Shown in pieces: positions 1 to 11,879 of a DNA stretch of 64,000 bases. Under the pieces are notes generated by a model that saw only the letters and a list, made by a program, of their open reading frames with translations, had not been told where the DNA came from and did no database searches. The position numbers and the translations under genes were made by a program. Origin of the DNA: Fasciolopsis buskii (lineage: Eukaryota > Platyhelminthes > Trematoda > Plagiorchiida > Fasciolidae); contig LUCM01005979.1 of NCBI GenBank assembly GCA_008360955.1, forward strand, positions 7,848-71,847. Reading direction: 5' to 3'. Each line of letters begins with the position of its first letter. The first letter of the stretch is position 1.

Positions 1-999
1 CGCCAAATGTCTCTTGAAGATATTTCCTTCACACTTCAGGAGACGAAGCAACCCAAGCTGTGGGCCAACGTGGTGTAGGAATAGTCTTGAGTGAGAAGGC
101 TGAAGCAGTCCGTCTAGACTGGGTCTCAGTTAACAGTCGCTTGTGCGCTGTGAGGCTGGGAGGATCAGTCGGCGCCCGAAAGGATGAGGGAGGGCTCTGT
201 CATTGCAGTAGTAACAGTTGTTCGCAACCCACAAGTTGGACGTCTGTGGTCCCTTGAGGTTCCGACAGTTTTCGTCTTACAGCAACATGGCGCTCTAACT
301 TCACAGTTAGTCAGAGTCAAAACGACTATAATCCAGTTAGCTGCCGTTGCGCGGTTCCGTACAAAATATAGATCGTGCTGGACCACGTGCGTCGAATCAG
401 ATCATGCGCTAGTTTTGGTGAGGTTTTTGCTGCAGCTGAACGGCCATGGACTCAGGCCACAAACCGGATTGGCCGTCGAACGTCTGTGGTTCGGCTGTTC
501 GCAATGGCTATTAACAGAAACTATCCGATAAAATAAGAACTTCGACGAGCGCTGGGATCAAACAAATTCGGCGATGCAGTTCGCAGCAGGTTTTGCCTGT
601 GGACCTAGGTCTAGCGTTTATCAAAAACTGGGTCTAACATGGATCTCTGAGCCTAAGGGGACGGAAACGTCAGCTCTAACTGCAAGGAGGCGAATAAGAT
701 CCCTCAACAAAAGCAGCATCATTTGACGAAAGTCTTAAGAATGACTAAGGAAACTGGTGGGTCGGGGTAACCGAATAAATGGAATTAGCGGCGGATTCAG
801 GTAGCATTCAAAGATGGAGCTTATGTACGATACCGGTGGTCGGCGAACTTCGGCTAGTGAAATCATGTATGGTAGAAGTGGAGAGCCAGTTCGCGGTAGA
901 CAACATAGGCATGGCCGTTGGGCTGAGGATTTCGAAGACCAGTTTAGCTGGCCGCGCGAACTCGTGGGAGTTGTCGCTTTACCGCACAACGGAAATAAA

Positions 1000-1720
1000 A
1001 GTAGAGTCGAGTATTCGACTTCTAAAGGGGGTAGACTTGGCCGCTCCCGACGAGCTTCTCGAACTTCCCTTTAGATTGGATGGAGAAGCTTTGATAAAGG
1101 TACTTACCTCCTTGCTTCGTGATATTTAAAGCGAGGAGCACATCTCGCTATCGTGGATTGAGTCACTGGTTGCACCCATCTTCAACAAGGGCACACAGTG
1201 ACTACAGAAATCGCCGTGGGACTAGCTTAATTCCGATAGTTACTAGGGTCTTAGCTTCCATAGTGCTGCGCCATTTGGCACCGATTTGCGAGAGTAACAT
1301 TCGTGAACAGCAGCCCGGATTTCGTTCACACCGAGATTGCATCGAACAGCTTTTCACTCTTCGGCAGTTACCCAAAACGCACCGCCCTACGATCACAGTC
1401 TTTCTCCATTTAAAAGGTGCATTTGACTGAGCGGATCGGACAGTACTATTCAGTGCTCTCCACCGGAGTGGTATGCCAGTGAAGCTCCTGAACTTTCAGC
1501 AGGCATTGCACTCGCATATTTGTGATGGCGTGAGTATACGGTGAACGATCAAGTTCATTCGAAACGACTAGCGGTGTTCGATAAGGGTGTCGTATCTCGC
1601 TATTCTTGTCGAACTTCGTCATGGATGGCGTAATGGAGGAAGGATTAGGGGATCTGCGGGATTTAAGGGTCGAACGGTGAAATGGAGAGAAGCTGTGTGA
1701 CCTAGATTACGCAGATGACG
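1000..1720 (+). pseudogene. RTE reverse transcriptase, fingers/palm, broken
   Basis: In frame 2, up to a TAA at 1126, the sequence reads IRLLKG, DELLELPF and ALIKVLTSLLRDI, the region just before the polymerase core. The frame continues past the TAA as SLSWIESLVAPIFNKGT to about 1193. A one-base shift then gives DYRNRRGTSLIPIV and IREQQPGFRSHRDCIEQLF, ending in VFLHLKGAFD, the first catalytic aspartate box. A TGA at 1429-1431 follows directly. The 1431-1700 stretch is badly decayed but keeps a trace of FVMDGVMEE before LDYADDVV at 1702-1725. Order and spacing fit RTE reverse transcriptase. The changes are ordinary neutral decay. Confidence 0.88.
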
Positions 1721-2511
1721 TCGTGTCTATTTGAATCTGCGGACTATACACAACATGCACTAGACAGACTCTTGAGGTCGGTTGCTCAATTTGGCATGTG
1801 CTTTGCACCTTCAAAGTGCAAAGTGCTGTTACAGGACTGGGCGACAGCGATGCCGAACTTGATACTGGATGGAGAGGAAATAACGATTGTGGATCGTTTC
1901 ACCTACCTTGGTAGCTGCCTGTCCAACGATGGTAGCTTGGGAGTGGAGATAAATGCACGTATATCCAAGGCTGGGGCAGCTTACACTGGATTGAAGTACT
2001 TGTGGCGTCGGCCTGATATTCCACTGAAGTTGAAAGGTCGTGTGTACTGTGCTACAGTGTGTTCAGTTCTGTTGTACGGTTGCGAGACGTGGAGTATGCG
2101 TGTGGGCGATGTTCGTCAGTTGGAGGTTTTCGACAACCGATGTCTACGTCATATGGGTAGGAATGGGTGGAGTGACCGGGTGAGTAATATAGAGGTTAGG
2201 AATCTGGTATTGGGTGCCACTTCTGAGAATAGCTTGTTTCAGCGTATGAAAGTTAGTACACTACGCTGGTTGGGTCACGTGTTGCGTGTGATGAACACTA
2301 GTGTATCATACCGTGCCGTAGTTTGCGTTCCTCCGATGGGGTGAAAGAAGCCATGTGGAGGTCGAAAGATGACGTCGCAACGTGGTATGAGACAATGCAC
2401 AGTAAAGTAGATGTCTCATGTCTTGGTCGTTGGGGTCCGAGAGACCCGTCAACTAGCTTGGTGGAGATATTGAAGGCTATGTCAGTGAACCGTGAACAGT
2501 GGCGATCGTGA
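1715..2511 (+). pseudogene. RTE reverse transcriptase, thumb and C-terminal domain
   Basis: The longest open stretch of this RTE copy (1715-2344, 209 codons) begins one frame away from the YADD box. It carries FAPSKCKVLLQDW, FTYLGSCLS, LKGRVYCATVCSVLLYGCETW, LEVFDNRCLRHMGR and LRWLGHVLR, all familiar motifs of the RTE thumb and C-terminal region. The frame is lost near 2330 and resumes as 2323-2511, holding GRWGPRDPSTSLVEILKAMS and ending VNREQWRS before a TGA at 2509-2511. The ATG at 1715 overlaps the catalytic box and is not a real start. This is the best-preserved RTE tract in the window and a suitable seed for building a family consensus. Confidence 0.92.
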
Positions 2512-2745
2512 TGTCATTTTAAATCGAATCAGAATGATTAAAAAAGTACGTTTGTGCAGTTAGACTGTGTTCCGTGTGTTGGCTACAGCAGCATTCTTAT
2601 TTTTTCTCGGCTTTGTAGGTCCACTCCCTGTTCCCGTTGGATATTAACTCTTTTTATAGAAACGTGTTACTCTGAGAGAAATGCAGCAGTCAGTGAGGCT
2701 TGCCCTGCTGTTTAGCACTGAGGGATAATGATGATGGTGATGGAA

Positions 2746-3300
2746 AAATACAGACTTAGGGTTACACAATCTTAAATATCAGCAATGTTGCAAATTTTTG
2801 TAGTTTGCTTCACGTTGTTAGAGTCCCGTAAGGCGTAACACTTCTTCGTGGGATTAATGGTTCGGCCTTTATGGCATTCCTTATGTATGGGTTCAATGGT
2901 GAAATCGTGCTCCATAGTTGCTGGGGCCCACTTCTCTCCAAGAGGATTCGGGACCGCCACACATTATCTCGAGCCTCAGATTGTTAGAGAGTCACATCAG
3001 ATCCCAGCTGGTTAGGCAGCGAGCCGGACGATGATAAGGCGTCATTTGCCACCAGAGGACCCGACGGACTTGGGATACTTAATCCACTTAAGCGCCGCCT
3101 ATTCATAACCAACAGATGGCTTTCTTGAAGGAGTATCAATGTGTCCAATGTCTTGGCGACTCCATTTACGTCTGGTCTTATTATGCAACAATTTGCGGTA
3201 AAGATTGTAATCCCTGTAGTCGAAAGATACGATGTTCTATTTGCAGTGGCTTGTGTACAGACCTTGTAACTTTGGAACTGTAATCAGAAAGATAAAAACA
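2746..3300. other. Spacer with no recognisable gene
   Basis: This stretch lies between the 3' end of the first RTE copy and the start of the second. The only open frames are short (62-78 codons) and do not resemble any family I know. It may contain older repeat debris. Confidence 0.5.
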
Positions 3301-3302
3301 GC

Positions 3303-4060
3303 ATGATAGAAAGAATAAAAAGACACTTGTTTAAAGTTCAGTTCTTCCAGAAGCGTTGTGCACCTTTCAAGTATAAACTGCTGTTTTGGAACTGGATTGG
3401 CTCGAAGCTGCAGTTTGTTCTTGCTGAGGAAGAATGGGGCAAAGTGAGCAGATTTAGTCACTTGGATGGTCATATGTCGGATGAAGTGTCTTTGTGCCTA
3501 CATAATGCTCGATTGGAATCGGTGGCGTCGGAATGGCATTCAGTTACCAACCACACGCCGAGTATATAATATAGTATTAAGGTTACACCTGCTATACTGC
3601 TCAGAACCATGGCCCTCGAGGGCAGGCGTGGTGGTTATGGTGTTTAAGTACTGTTGTAGTATTGGTAGGATTTGGTGGGAGAATTTTCTCATTAGCTCAG
3701 AGACTAAGCGTAAGCTATTGGATTATAGGGTCCAATCTCTAGACCAGGCATCGAACGTGACTAGATTAAGGTGGTTGAGACATGTTTTGTCCATACCTAC
3801 AGAACGACAACCTCATTGTACGTACTTCGAGGCAGACAATAGTTGGAATGAGGATCGAGGTGATCAGTCAATGAGAAATAAAAAAAGGTACGAAAACCCT
3901 GGTTTGTGTAGGTCCAGTTAGATTACGCGATTGGGGTCCACAGGATTCCCCGAAATAATGGTTGGAAACAATAGGTGATATAACTCAGCGTCACAGTCAG
4001 TGCTATCCTTGCGCTCGAAATCTTTATTCCGTATAGTTCTTTGACTTTTTAGTTTGCAGC
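3303..4060 (+). mobile_element. RTE fragment 2, thumb to C-terminus
   Basis: A truncated RTE copy retains only the region downstream of the catalytic box. The 3303-3569 frame gives APFKYKLLFWNW and FSHLDGHMSDEVSL, corresponding to the SKCK...DW and FTYLG...SDE motifs. The 3466-3921 frame continues with LHLLYCSEPWPSRAG, GRIWWENFLISSETKRK and RLRWLRHVLSIPTERQPH. After the stop at 3919-3921, another frame gives RLRDWGPQDSPK and then WLETIGDITQRHSQ, so the normal C-terminus is present but frame-shifted. From 3619 onward this sequence is repeated at 4835 (see the duplication entry). Confidence 0.85.
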
Positions 4061-4833
4061 CGATTCTCGACAATTTACCGTTCTCTTGTCCTCTCTAGTA
4101 GATGGTGTTGTGAGGTAGCAACCGAATTCACAACACTGTTGAAACTAGAATCTGAACTGATATAATCTATTGCCCATACTCATGGCGTTTGTGTATTTCA
4201 CGGACCCTAGCTCGGGGACCCAACCAGGCCTACGCTGGCCATTCCAGTCGTCATTGTTTTCATGCCATCGATTGACCGCTTAGGCACATGTCCATACCGC
4301 CGCCTGCCTAGAAGAACAGCCATGCATGCGCAACACATGACTGAACCATCTTGATCTACTTGGATTCAATACTTCCAAGAAATAAATCCTAGGGCTTAGT
4401 ACCCTACACCAAACTGATTGATTAATTTCATCCAGTGTATTATACCGGCTTTACGGTCTTCAGGCACACGGTTTCAACAGATCTCTCCAAAACTGCTATG
4501 CTTCTGAGCCGTATAATAGGGCCGATCTTACTACTGCTTTGAATGCTCGACGCTTGTTCTGTGTCTGGATGTCTTACCGACGCCGCAGATGCTTCAATTT
4601 GGCCAATACCAATCAAGCCTTCTGTATACGCAAAGGTACTTTATCCGATATAACACTACCTGGTGAGATGTAATTGCAGAAGTAAGCCTGTCTGCCTGGC
4701 GTAAATTGTCCATTGTTGGAACAAGGTTCAGTTCCAATATAATTCAGTATGAAGTAGCATTTTGCCCTCTGAAAGTGCAACGTGTATCACAGATTTGTGG
4801 GTTTCCACCAGAGAATGATGGATCGGTGCAAAA
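3619..4833. repeat. First copy of a 1,215-bp direct repeat
   Basis: Positions 3619-4833 match 4835-6049 at a constant offset of 1,216. By eye I find only three differences, all transitions: 4524 G versus 5740 A, 4585 G versus 5801 A, and 4642 T versus 5858 C. The unit contains the C-terminal half of plus-strand RTE fragment 2 and the facing minus-strand RTE fragment. The copies are separated by exactly one unknown base. Confidence 0.95.
4190..4800 (-). mobile_element. RTE fragment on minus strand, facing fragment 2
   Basis: Read on the minus strand from about 4800 down to 4190, the translation gives YISPGSVISDKVPLRIQKA, LKHLRRR, RAFKAVVRSALLYGSEA, SRSRWFSHVLRMHG and WNGQRRPGW with several stops. 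These match the same RTE thumb region as the plus-strand fragment just to the left, so the two fragments converge. The segment SEGKMLLHTE upstream (near 4770-4800) fits the SKCK-MLLQ motif. Both ends are truncated. The whole unit recurs 1,216 bp to the right. Confidence 0.75.
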
Positions 4834-4834
4834 N
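4834..4834. other. Single ambiguous base N at a duplication junction
   Basis: This is the only N in the window and it lies exactly between the two 1,215-bp copies. The left copy ends GATCGGTGCAAAA and the right one begins AGGGCAGGCG, so the N marks a join rather than a sequencing doubt inside a unique region. Confidence 0.97.
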
Positions 4835-6049
4835 AGGGCAGGCGTGGTGGTTATGGTGTTTAAGTACTGTTGTAGTATTGGTAGGATTTGGTGGGAGAAT
4901 TTTCTCATTAGCTCAGAGACTAAGCGTAAGCTATTGGATTATAGGGTCCAATCTCTAGACCAGGCATCGAACGTGACTAGATTAAGGTGGTTGAGACATG
5001 TTTTGTCCATACCTACAGAACGACAACCTCATTGTACGTACTTCGAGGCAGACAATAGTTGGAATGAGGATCGAGGTGATCAGTCAATGAGAAATAAAAA
5101 AAGGTACGAAAACCCTGGTTTGTGTAGGTCCAGTTAGATTACGCGATTGGGGTCCACAGGATTCCCCGAAATAATGGTTGGAAACAATAGGTGATATAAC
5201 TCAGCGTCACAGTCAGTGCTATCCTTGCGCTCGAAATCTTTATTCCGTATAGTTCTTTGACTTTTTAGTTTGCAGCCGATTCTCGACAATTTACCGTTCT
5301 CTTGTCCTCTCTAGTAGATGGTGTTGTGAGGTAGCAACCGAATTCACAACACTGTTGAAACTAGAATCTGAACTGATATAATCTATTGCCCATACTCATG
5401 GCGTTTGTGTATTTCACGGACCCTAGCTCGGGGACCCAACCAGGCCTACGCTGGCCATTCCAGTCGTCATTGTTTTCATGCCATCGATTGACCGCTTAGG
5501 CACATGTCCATACCGCCGCCTGCCTAGAAGAACAGCCATGCATGCGCAACACATGACTGAACCATCTTGATCTACTTGGATTCAATACTTCCAAGAAATA
5601 AATCCTAGGGCTTAGTACCCTACACCAAACTGATTGATTAATTTCATCCAGTGTATTATACCGGCTTTACGGTCTTCAGGCACACGGTTTCAACAGATCT
5701 CTCCAAAACTGCTATGCTTCTGAGCCGTATAATAGGGCCAATCTTACTACTGCTTTGAATGCTCGACGCTTGTTCTGTGTCTGGATGTCTTACCGACGCC
5801 ACAGATGCTTCAATTTGGCCAATACCAATCAAGCCTTCTGTATACGCAAAGGTACTTCATCCGATATAACACTACCTGGTGAGATGTAATTGCAGAAGTA
5901 AGCCTGTCTGCCTGGCGTAAATTGTCCATTGTTGGAACAAGGTTCAGTTCCAATATAATTCAGTATGAAGTAGCATTTTGCCCTCTGAAAGTGCAACGTG
6001 TATCACAGATTTGTGGGTTTCCACCAGAGAATGATGGATCGGTGCAAAA
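4835..6049. repeat. Second copy of the 1,215-bp direct repeat (RTE fragments again)
   Basis: This near-identical copy of 3619-4833 holds the truncated plus-strand RTE C-terminus (4835-5225) and the minus-strand RTE fragment (about 6016-5406). The 143-codon open frame at 4706-5137 that crosses the junction reads through the N and should not be annotated as a gene. Such a pair joined by a single N is most simply an assembly error in which two alleles or two contig ends were placed in tandem. A true recent tandem duplication is the alternative. Confidence 0.93.
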
Positions 6050-6439
6050 AGGCATTCGACATCCAATCAACATCGAAATCTGCATGTAGCACTAGGGGAA
6101 GGCATAGATACAAAGGAAGACTAAAACTTTTCAGAGTCCAGTATTTTACTGTAACATACGCTGAGTAACCTTCTGCATTCCTCGTTCCGAATTCTGCATC
6201 GTCCATTCCCAAAATCAAGGTAAAGGGCCTCCGGCTATTCACTATGCTTCTGCGGAATCCTCTAACAATCTTAACTGACCCTTTAGATGTTCCGTCTTAA
6301 CCAAATACGTCAACTTCGAGTACACCCCCTCACCCTCGCTGTACCCCGGCTCAATAGGCCACACCCCCGAATATTCAGCATTGACTTCACCTTCAAAGTG
6401 TCTCTGATTCTGCTTAAGGCGCGACCCCTACGAATTAAA
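6050..6439. other. Spacer, pyrimidine-rich, ahead of CR1 copy 1
   Basis: No gene is recognised. The right part (about 6300-6430) is rich in C and T and may be the 5' leader of the CR1 copy that follows. The 79-codon minus-strand frame at 6003-6242 has no family resemblance. Confidence 0.45.
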
Positions 6440-8590
6440 TTGGCACCCTGAGACATTTAGTGCAAAATCACTACTACGACATCATTCCAATCACTGAAAC
6501 ATGGTCCATGAGATGTCTACCTAAAAACCAAATATTTCCTAATGGTTATAACTTTTTTCTAACCCACCAAACTAAACGACGTGGAGGCGGTGACATGGCC
6601 TACGCTAAGCATGAATACTCTGTTTCCCAGCTTCGGATTCCAGTTTAAGACAATTTGCCCGAAAATTCGCAGCGCTCATTCGGCATGCATGACTCTCTGG
6701 TGCACCTTGGATGCGTTCATCGACCTCCAAGATCAAACAACCTTGTGCACCCTCAGCTCATCGAGGCGTTTGAGAAAATTGCACTCATACACGGAGAAGG
6801 GGAACTTATAGCAGAGGACTTTATCGCTGTTAAGAGCTGTTGATCCACTAAGAATGTCCTTTTGCAGCCCCTGAACCTCGTTCGTGAAACAGACTTAAGA
6901 GGATGGATGCAGCACGTCGCAAACCGCTGTAGAGGAAATGATATCCTCCATTTCGCATTCACCTTCGGAATCCCTAATGTCGACACCTCCGTGACAGGCA
7001 AATTTCCGGATAGTGACCACAAGGTGGTCAGCTGCTCTCTCCATATTCATCCCAGACTAACAGCATCTGCAACCACTATCCAATCTGTGGGCGTCCATTA
7101 CGAATTAGCAAACTAAGCTGGTTTAACTTCCACTTTCCGGATCCTTGACAGGCCCGATCTTTTCACTTCGTCTGGTTCCCAAGAAGCTACCAACATCTTA
7201 TTTACAAACTTGCGCTCGATTATTAGCAGTCTCATTCCTCACAGAGCTCAAATCCTGCCAAGGTAATAGGCAAAACTTGTAAACATGAAAAGGGGATTCT
7301 TAAACTGCTGAATATTTGCAAGCAAATCTTAGACTTCTCCATGTTCCTAAGGATAAATCTGCTTCAAAACGAGCCGCTTGCTGCATCCGAGGACCAACTT
7401 TGTAAGCAGGACCAAAATGCTCTTTGGCAATCGATTCCCGGCCCGCGTTTGGCCAGACTTCTGTGGTCTCTCACTATTCGCGATAAACCAATTACCGCCG
7501 TGTACATCACATACAACAGGCAGCAACTCGATGAAAGATTTTTACTATAAATCAAAACTTATGCTTTAACCGATCCGCTCTCTCGGTTAAGTTCCTATGT
7601 CTCTGACCGCTCTAAATTGGACAGTAGCAACGGAACCCTATCTCAACCCCAGCCGATCGCCAGCGGTGTTATACAAGGTAGTTTTCTTGGTCCCTTAATA
7701 TTCGTTCTTTAAGTGAGCTACATCATTCAACAGTAAACCAAGGGGCACCTATCTTATTCGCTGACGATATCAAGCTATTCTAATCTTTTGAGCTATCTTC
7801 TCTACCCCAAACCGTGATCAGGTTCATGGAAGATTAAATCTCACCAGATGAGTAGTGTGGACAATGGGTGATGAAATTCTCTGCCTCTAAATGCGCTGTT
7901 CGTGCCTATTATCGTCATGATCCCCTGGTAGGCTCCTGTTAACGGTCTTCCAATACTGACCACTCAGTATGTAAAGGATCTAGGTCTCAATACTCCTTTT
8001 CTTGTTCCATGAGCAAGCGGTTTGCCAAATCTCAAAAGCAAACAGGGCTAACGGCCTCATTGTTAAAAATCTTCGCAATCTTAGATATGAGCTGATGTTA
8101 TGCGGGTCACATTGTAGACTCCGACTGTAGTATTGCTTGACAGTTTTCTCGGGATGTTCGGAGTTGATCCTCTTGCAATAGAAGCAATACGGGCCTTCAC
8201 AAAGAGACTTCTTGGTCCAACGTGAAACCTTAGTTAAGAAGAACGGTGGGAGCTACTGCAAATTTGCCTCTTTTGGTTACATCGTTTCAAGTTGAACCTG
8301 ACATTCCGTTTCAGCTCTTAAAGTTGCAAACACACAGTCCGAATTCCCGCCCGATTTATTGATGAGGTTTCCCAACCCCTCAGGAATCGGCCGTTATCAC
8401 TTGGAATGCCACCTTCCTAAGTGCCTCTTACGTCAAAATTATTCGCAATTGCCTACTCTACCTTAGGAAATAGGTTACCGGGCCATATCCGGTCCTGCTG
8501 GAATCTGGCGTATTTCAAGAGTTCATTATCAAAATTTTAGAGCGTATCCCCGTTTACCACCTTATGTGTGACTGATATCAGTCTAGACCA
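6440..8590 (+). mobile_element. CR1-clade non-LTR retrotransposon copy 1, decayed
   Basis: Endonuclease followed by reverse transcriptase can be read across several frames. Endonuclease marks are DIIPITETW and FPNGYNFF with RRGGG (6460-6648), VHRPPRSNN then GEGELIAEDF, where GDFN is expected (6700-6830), and GNDILHFAFTFGIPN with GKFPDSDHKVVSC (6930-7040). The palm region from about 7560 reads LSSYVSDRSKL, ASGVIQGSFLGPLIFVL and then GAPILFADDIKLF, with the FADD catalytic box at 7757-7768. A later frame reads DLGLNTPFL, and near 8190 another reads AFTKRLLGPT. The C-terminal trace KLFAIAYSTLGNRLPGHIR lies at about 8430-8500. About 400 bp between endonuclease and palm is too decayed to read. The element is dead, with many stops. 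Confidence 0.85.
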
Positions 8591-9960
8591 AGCTTTCGAA
8601 AAGCACCTAGACTTTTATCTCCATCTCAAATTAGGTACCCATAACCCTGCCACCCCGTGCTGGTATCCTGTTAAAGACTACTGACACCAAAGAATTAGCC
8701 GTTAAACCACCCACTCTGCAGCTCCATAAAATAGGGAATTAACCAAGGAAAATGGAGTGAGCTATGCTGAAGTTACACGCTTTTTCCTACATTTCTTCGT
8801 TCTCACTACTATTCTTCTCTTTAGAACTTAAGCCCAGAACAGGCAAGCCGTAACAACTGCCAAATTATCAACACCTAGTACTCCATAGGAGTTGCCAACT
8901 GCTTGCGGCTGAATTATTCTGCGGCATAATAGCAACTTGATCTCAGTTTGACCTCGATCATCCTTCCACATAAGTTCTTCATTATTAACCAGGGTACCAA
9001 AGGGATTTGTCATAGATAAACCCTCCAAGAGTTGGCTTAATGCCAATGCACTTTAGCTCCCTATCCCCTGCGATAAATTTTGACTTTAACCTTGCTTTTT
9101 CTGCTTCTTGGCGTCCACGTTGAAATTTCGAGATTGGAGATCAACACTAGGTGAACCTTGACAGCAATATTTGCAGCCTGCCAATAGATTTTTCCATTCA
9201 CGCTTCCAAACTTAGGTCGGATGATGCCTTTAATTCTCTACGGTTTGGTAATCACCATAACTTCTAGCTGGCACGAAAGCCAGACTAATCGTCTCTTTCG
9301 TGTTTTAGATGCCGCACCTAGGCTACATGCACTATTACTACTTTCGCCCTTTTAATGGAACCTCAAATTCACCGGCTTCTCACTCCTACTATGGCTCCGG
9401 TAGCCAGATCTGGCGTTCGACTCCCGGTCCGTTAAACCCAAACAAGGCCGCTGCTCTCCTTGTATACCTCTACTCAGATGGGCCTTCATGACTGGAAAAA
9501 CACAGTTACTACTGCCTTCGGAATGGCTTGTGCAGCTGTCCAAATGTTTCACACGTACTGCCGTCTAAGATCAAGAACTGCAACAACAAGAATGACGATC
9601 TGGAGAATATCCATGACCAGTGTGCTTACGAATTGCTTGTGCTTCTTACACCAACTTTACCTTTGCACATCGCGGTTCATTTTGCCGCCAGCTGCATAGG
9701 GATGCCATCAGCAGTCGTTAGTTTCATATCCTGTCTCTGCAAAATGTTTCACAAAATCTCATTTTTCAAATAGTTCTGCAGTCTTCAGTATATTTTTGGT
9801 CCTTTATTGTTGTTACTTGCTTCCATTTTATCTACTTTTAATGATGTTCCGCTTGATTTTCCCAAACTTCCATCCGATTATAATATCCTCAATGATCTTC
9901 ATCTCCTTAGATTAACTTTTCCTTCCTCACTTAACGTTGTTGACGTTTGCGTCATCCCCC
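8591..9960. other. Spacer with no recognisable gene
   Basis: Only short open frames (60-81 codons) occur on either strand and none resembles a known family. The right end (about 9780-9960) is T-rich and leads into a repeat of the X family. Confidence 0.45.
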
Positions 9961-10295
9961 TATGTTTCGAAATCCGCCAAGGAGCTCCAGTCAAGTTTTG
10001 CGTCAGCGACACGCAAAATTGATGAATTTAAACACGAAACGGTTAACAGCCCGTCGCTCACAAAGAGTCCAAAAAATCCTGCACGCTCTTATGAAATGAT
10101 TTGTCTAGTCCTGATTTTTGACTGGAATATTTGTGCGTTGCATATTGCTTTGTAGATTATGGTAGTGCTTCCCCAGTTATCCAAGATAGCATGCATCCCA
10201 GTATCCCTTCTGGTTTCCATTTTATGCATTTCTTCTGCATCACCGATGCACAAATTTGATCTTGCCCTGCACATATCCCTCGCAGGATACGCTTT
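9960..10295 (+). repeat. Family X dispersed repeat, 3' fragment
   Basis: The frame IDEFKHETVNSPSLTKSPKNP (10018-10080; compare SDAFKRETTRNLRLTTSPRN at 30.8 kb) identifies it. It is followed by GTTTCCATTTTATGCATTTC and CACAAATTTGATCTTGCC, the conserved 3' module. The terminal hairpin is degraded here (around 10268-10290). No ATT tail is visible. It is one of the more eroded copies and its 5' end is unclear. Confidence 0.6.
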
Positions 10296-10299
10296 TGGA

Positions 10300-10930
10300 G
10301 AATGGAAGCATAGTCGCTGCTTTTTACTTCTCCGTAAGGGGCAATATATCATCATGCCTCTCCAAGTTCCTACCATTAACGAGCGGGCTTTTTCCACCGC
10401 ATATACGTAAGAAAACTCTTGAGATTTTTCTTTGCGCACAGAGCTAATTTCCTTCAAAATTAGCTTTCATTTGCACAATTTATACTCTTTTCATAACCGT
10501 TTCATTCACGGCCCAAGCTCTACGCGACTTAAAACCGCTGTTTTAACCCCATAACGCTCGCAATTCAGTTGCATTTCACCAGAGTGGACGGGGCTTATTC
10601 GTCTGCGTCTCTAAGAGGGCAAAATCCCCAATGAAATATCATTTTCCCAACACAGCCTTCATCTCTTCCGTCGATATATCTAGAGTTGCTGGGGCCCAGC
10701 ATGTATGCTTCTACACTTGTTATTCAACTCTGCTGAATCTGGCAAATTTTCTCACAAGTGCGATACTTGGTGCAGCATATCTTGCAAATGGCATCATTTC
10801 CGACGTGCTGCGGTCACTTTTAGGAGTTTTTCTATTACTACACGGCCAATACCGTTCCTGTGTATTGTTATCACTAGGTCCAGCTTTGATGGCTTCTAGC
10901 CGTGTCTAAATTTATTTTTCAGTTGAACGT
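10300..10930. other. Spacer with no recognisable gene
   Basis: A 92-codon plus-strand frame (10631-10909) encodes a hydrophobic chance-like peptide. I can assign nothing. Confidence 0.4.
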
Positions 10931-10936
10931 GCTGCG

Positions 10937-11152
10937 TCAAGTAATGAATATAGAACAATAACAACAACTCATCATCCGTAGTGTTTCTTGGTGCCATCTT
11001 TTCAACCCAATCGCTCTTAAAAGGTTCAGTTCTCCAAATGCAATGCATCTTGGTGACTTGCTCATCAGACTCATTATCAAGGTAGTCAAGGAAGGGACGA
11101 ACGTAGCACTAGATGACCTGTACATATAGGTTACTTGGAGCAACTTGGGCAC
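10937..11152 (-). pseudogene. Probable CR1 endonuclease fragment
   Basis: The minus-strand frame reads VTYMYRSSSATFVPSLTTL and then SPRCIAFGELN. This resembles the stretch of a CR1 endonuclease running from the YRPP box to the GDFN box, with both boxes mutated. It is short, and no matching reverse transcriptase lies downstream on the same strand, so it would be an isolated, truncated piece. The assignment rests on two weak motifs at the right spacing. Confidence 0.4.
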
Positions 11153-11879
11153 CTCATTGCATATAGTTGGAGCTCACAAACAGCGAAATCGTTTCCCATT
11201 GCCGGGCATCGTCGAGATCCTGCTTATAGTGGGTAATCCCTCCTGGAATATGGCAACTTGCTCCTTTTTAATCTCCCCTCGGTGAGCTCTACAACCACCG
11301 AACTACGGGTTCGTCCCATTGATTCACCTGGCGTACTTCCCAGAATGCAGGGTTTAGTACACCGGTTCACTTTTTACAGGGCAGAGGAGACCCCACAACC
11401 AGGCGAGCTTCCGGAGTTCTTTCGATATTATGCACAATAACTGGCATCCATTGCTGCTAAAATTGTCTTTTTTCTTTATCCTTGGCGTTTTAGCGACCCA
11501 GTTTCAGCTGTAAAAGCATGATGCAGGAAGAAAAATTGTTTTGGGCTATATAGAGAGAATGGTTGCGCCTTGGGCGTTCCAAACGGGAATGCTGTTTTCC
11601 GAGGTATCGCACGTATATCTAGAGAACAGCATACCAACTTGATTCCCCTGACTTGTGATTTAAGTCTAACACAAAATTTTTCATGTCTCAATAATGCCTT
11701 AGGACAGCGTATTCCATACACCTTATAATGTATTACTCAGGAAGTGCGCTTTAAATGCCATCCGAGCGACGCTCTAGCAAATTCTTTTCATTTTATTTGG
11801 TTCTAAGATTGACTTCTGCCTATTGATGGGTCTCAGAACGAGTTCTACTCATAGATTCAACTACGGTGAACATCTAAAT

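Larger units (their letters stand above)
1..2745 (+). mobile_element. RTE-clade non-LTR retrotransposon, decayed, cut by left window edge
   Basis: This is a decayed copy of an RTE-like retrotransposon, a family that encodes one endonuclease-reverse transcriptase polyprotein. Reading through frame changes, the parts occur in the expected order. Endonuclease pieces are at about 40-165 (RGVGIVLSEKAEAV, VNSRLCAVRLGG) and 290-485, with the conserved SDHALV at 397-414. A linker with WISEPKG lies at about 545-700, and WAEDFEDQFSW at about 920-955. The reverse transcriptase runs from about 1000, with the YADD catalytic box at 1708-1719. The C-terminal WGPRDPSTS is near 2440. After the last codon (2511) is a short 3' UTR ending in TGATGATGGTGATGG (about 2729-2743), which looks like the short tandem tail typical of RTE. 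Stops (e.g. 1126-1128, 1429-1431) and at least four frameshifts make it non-functional. The N-terminal endonuclease lies left of the window and part of the middle endonuclease (about 200-280) seems deleted. Confidence 0.9.

Noticed and set aside
4706..5137. 143-codon open frame crossing the N
   Set aside because: It reads through the ambiguous base and the artificial junction; its right part is simply the RTE C-terminus.
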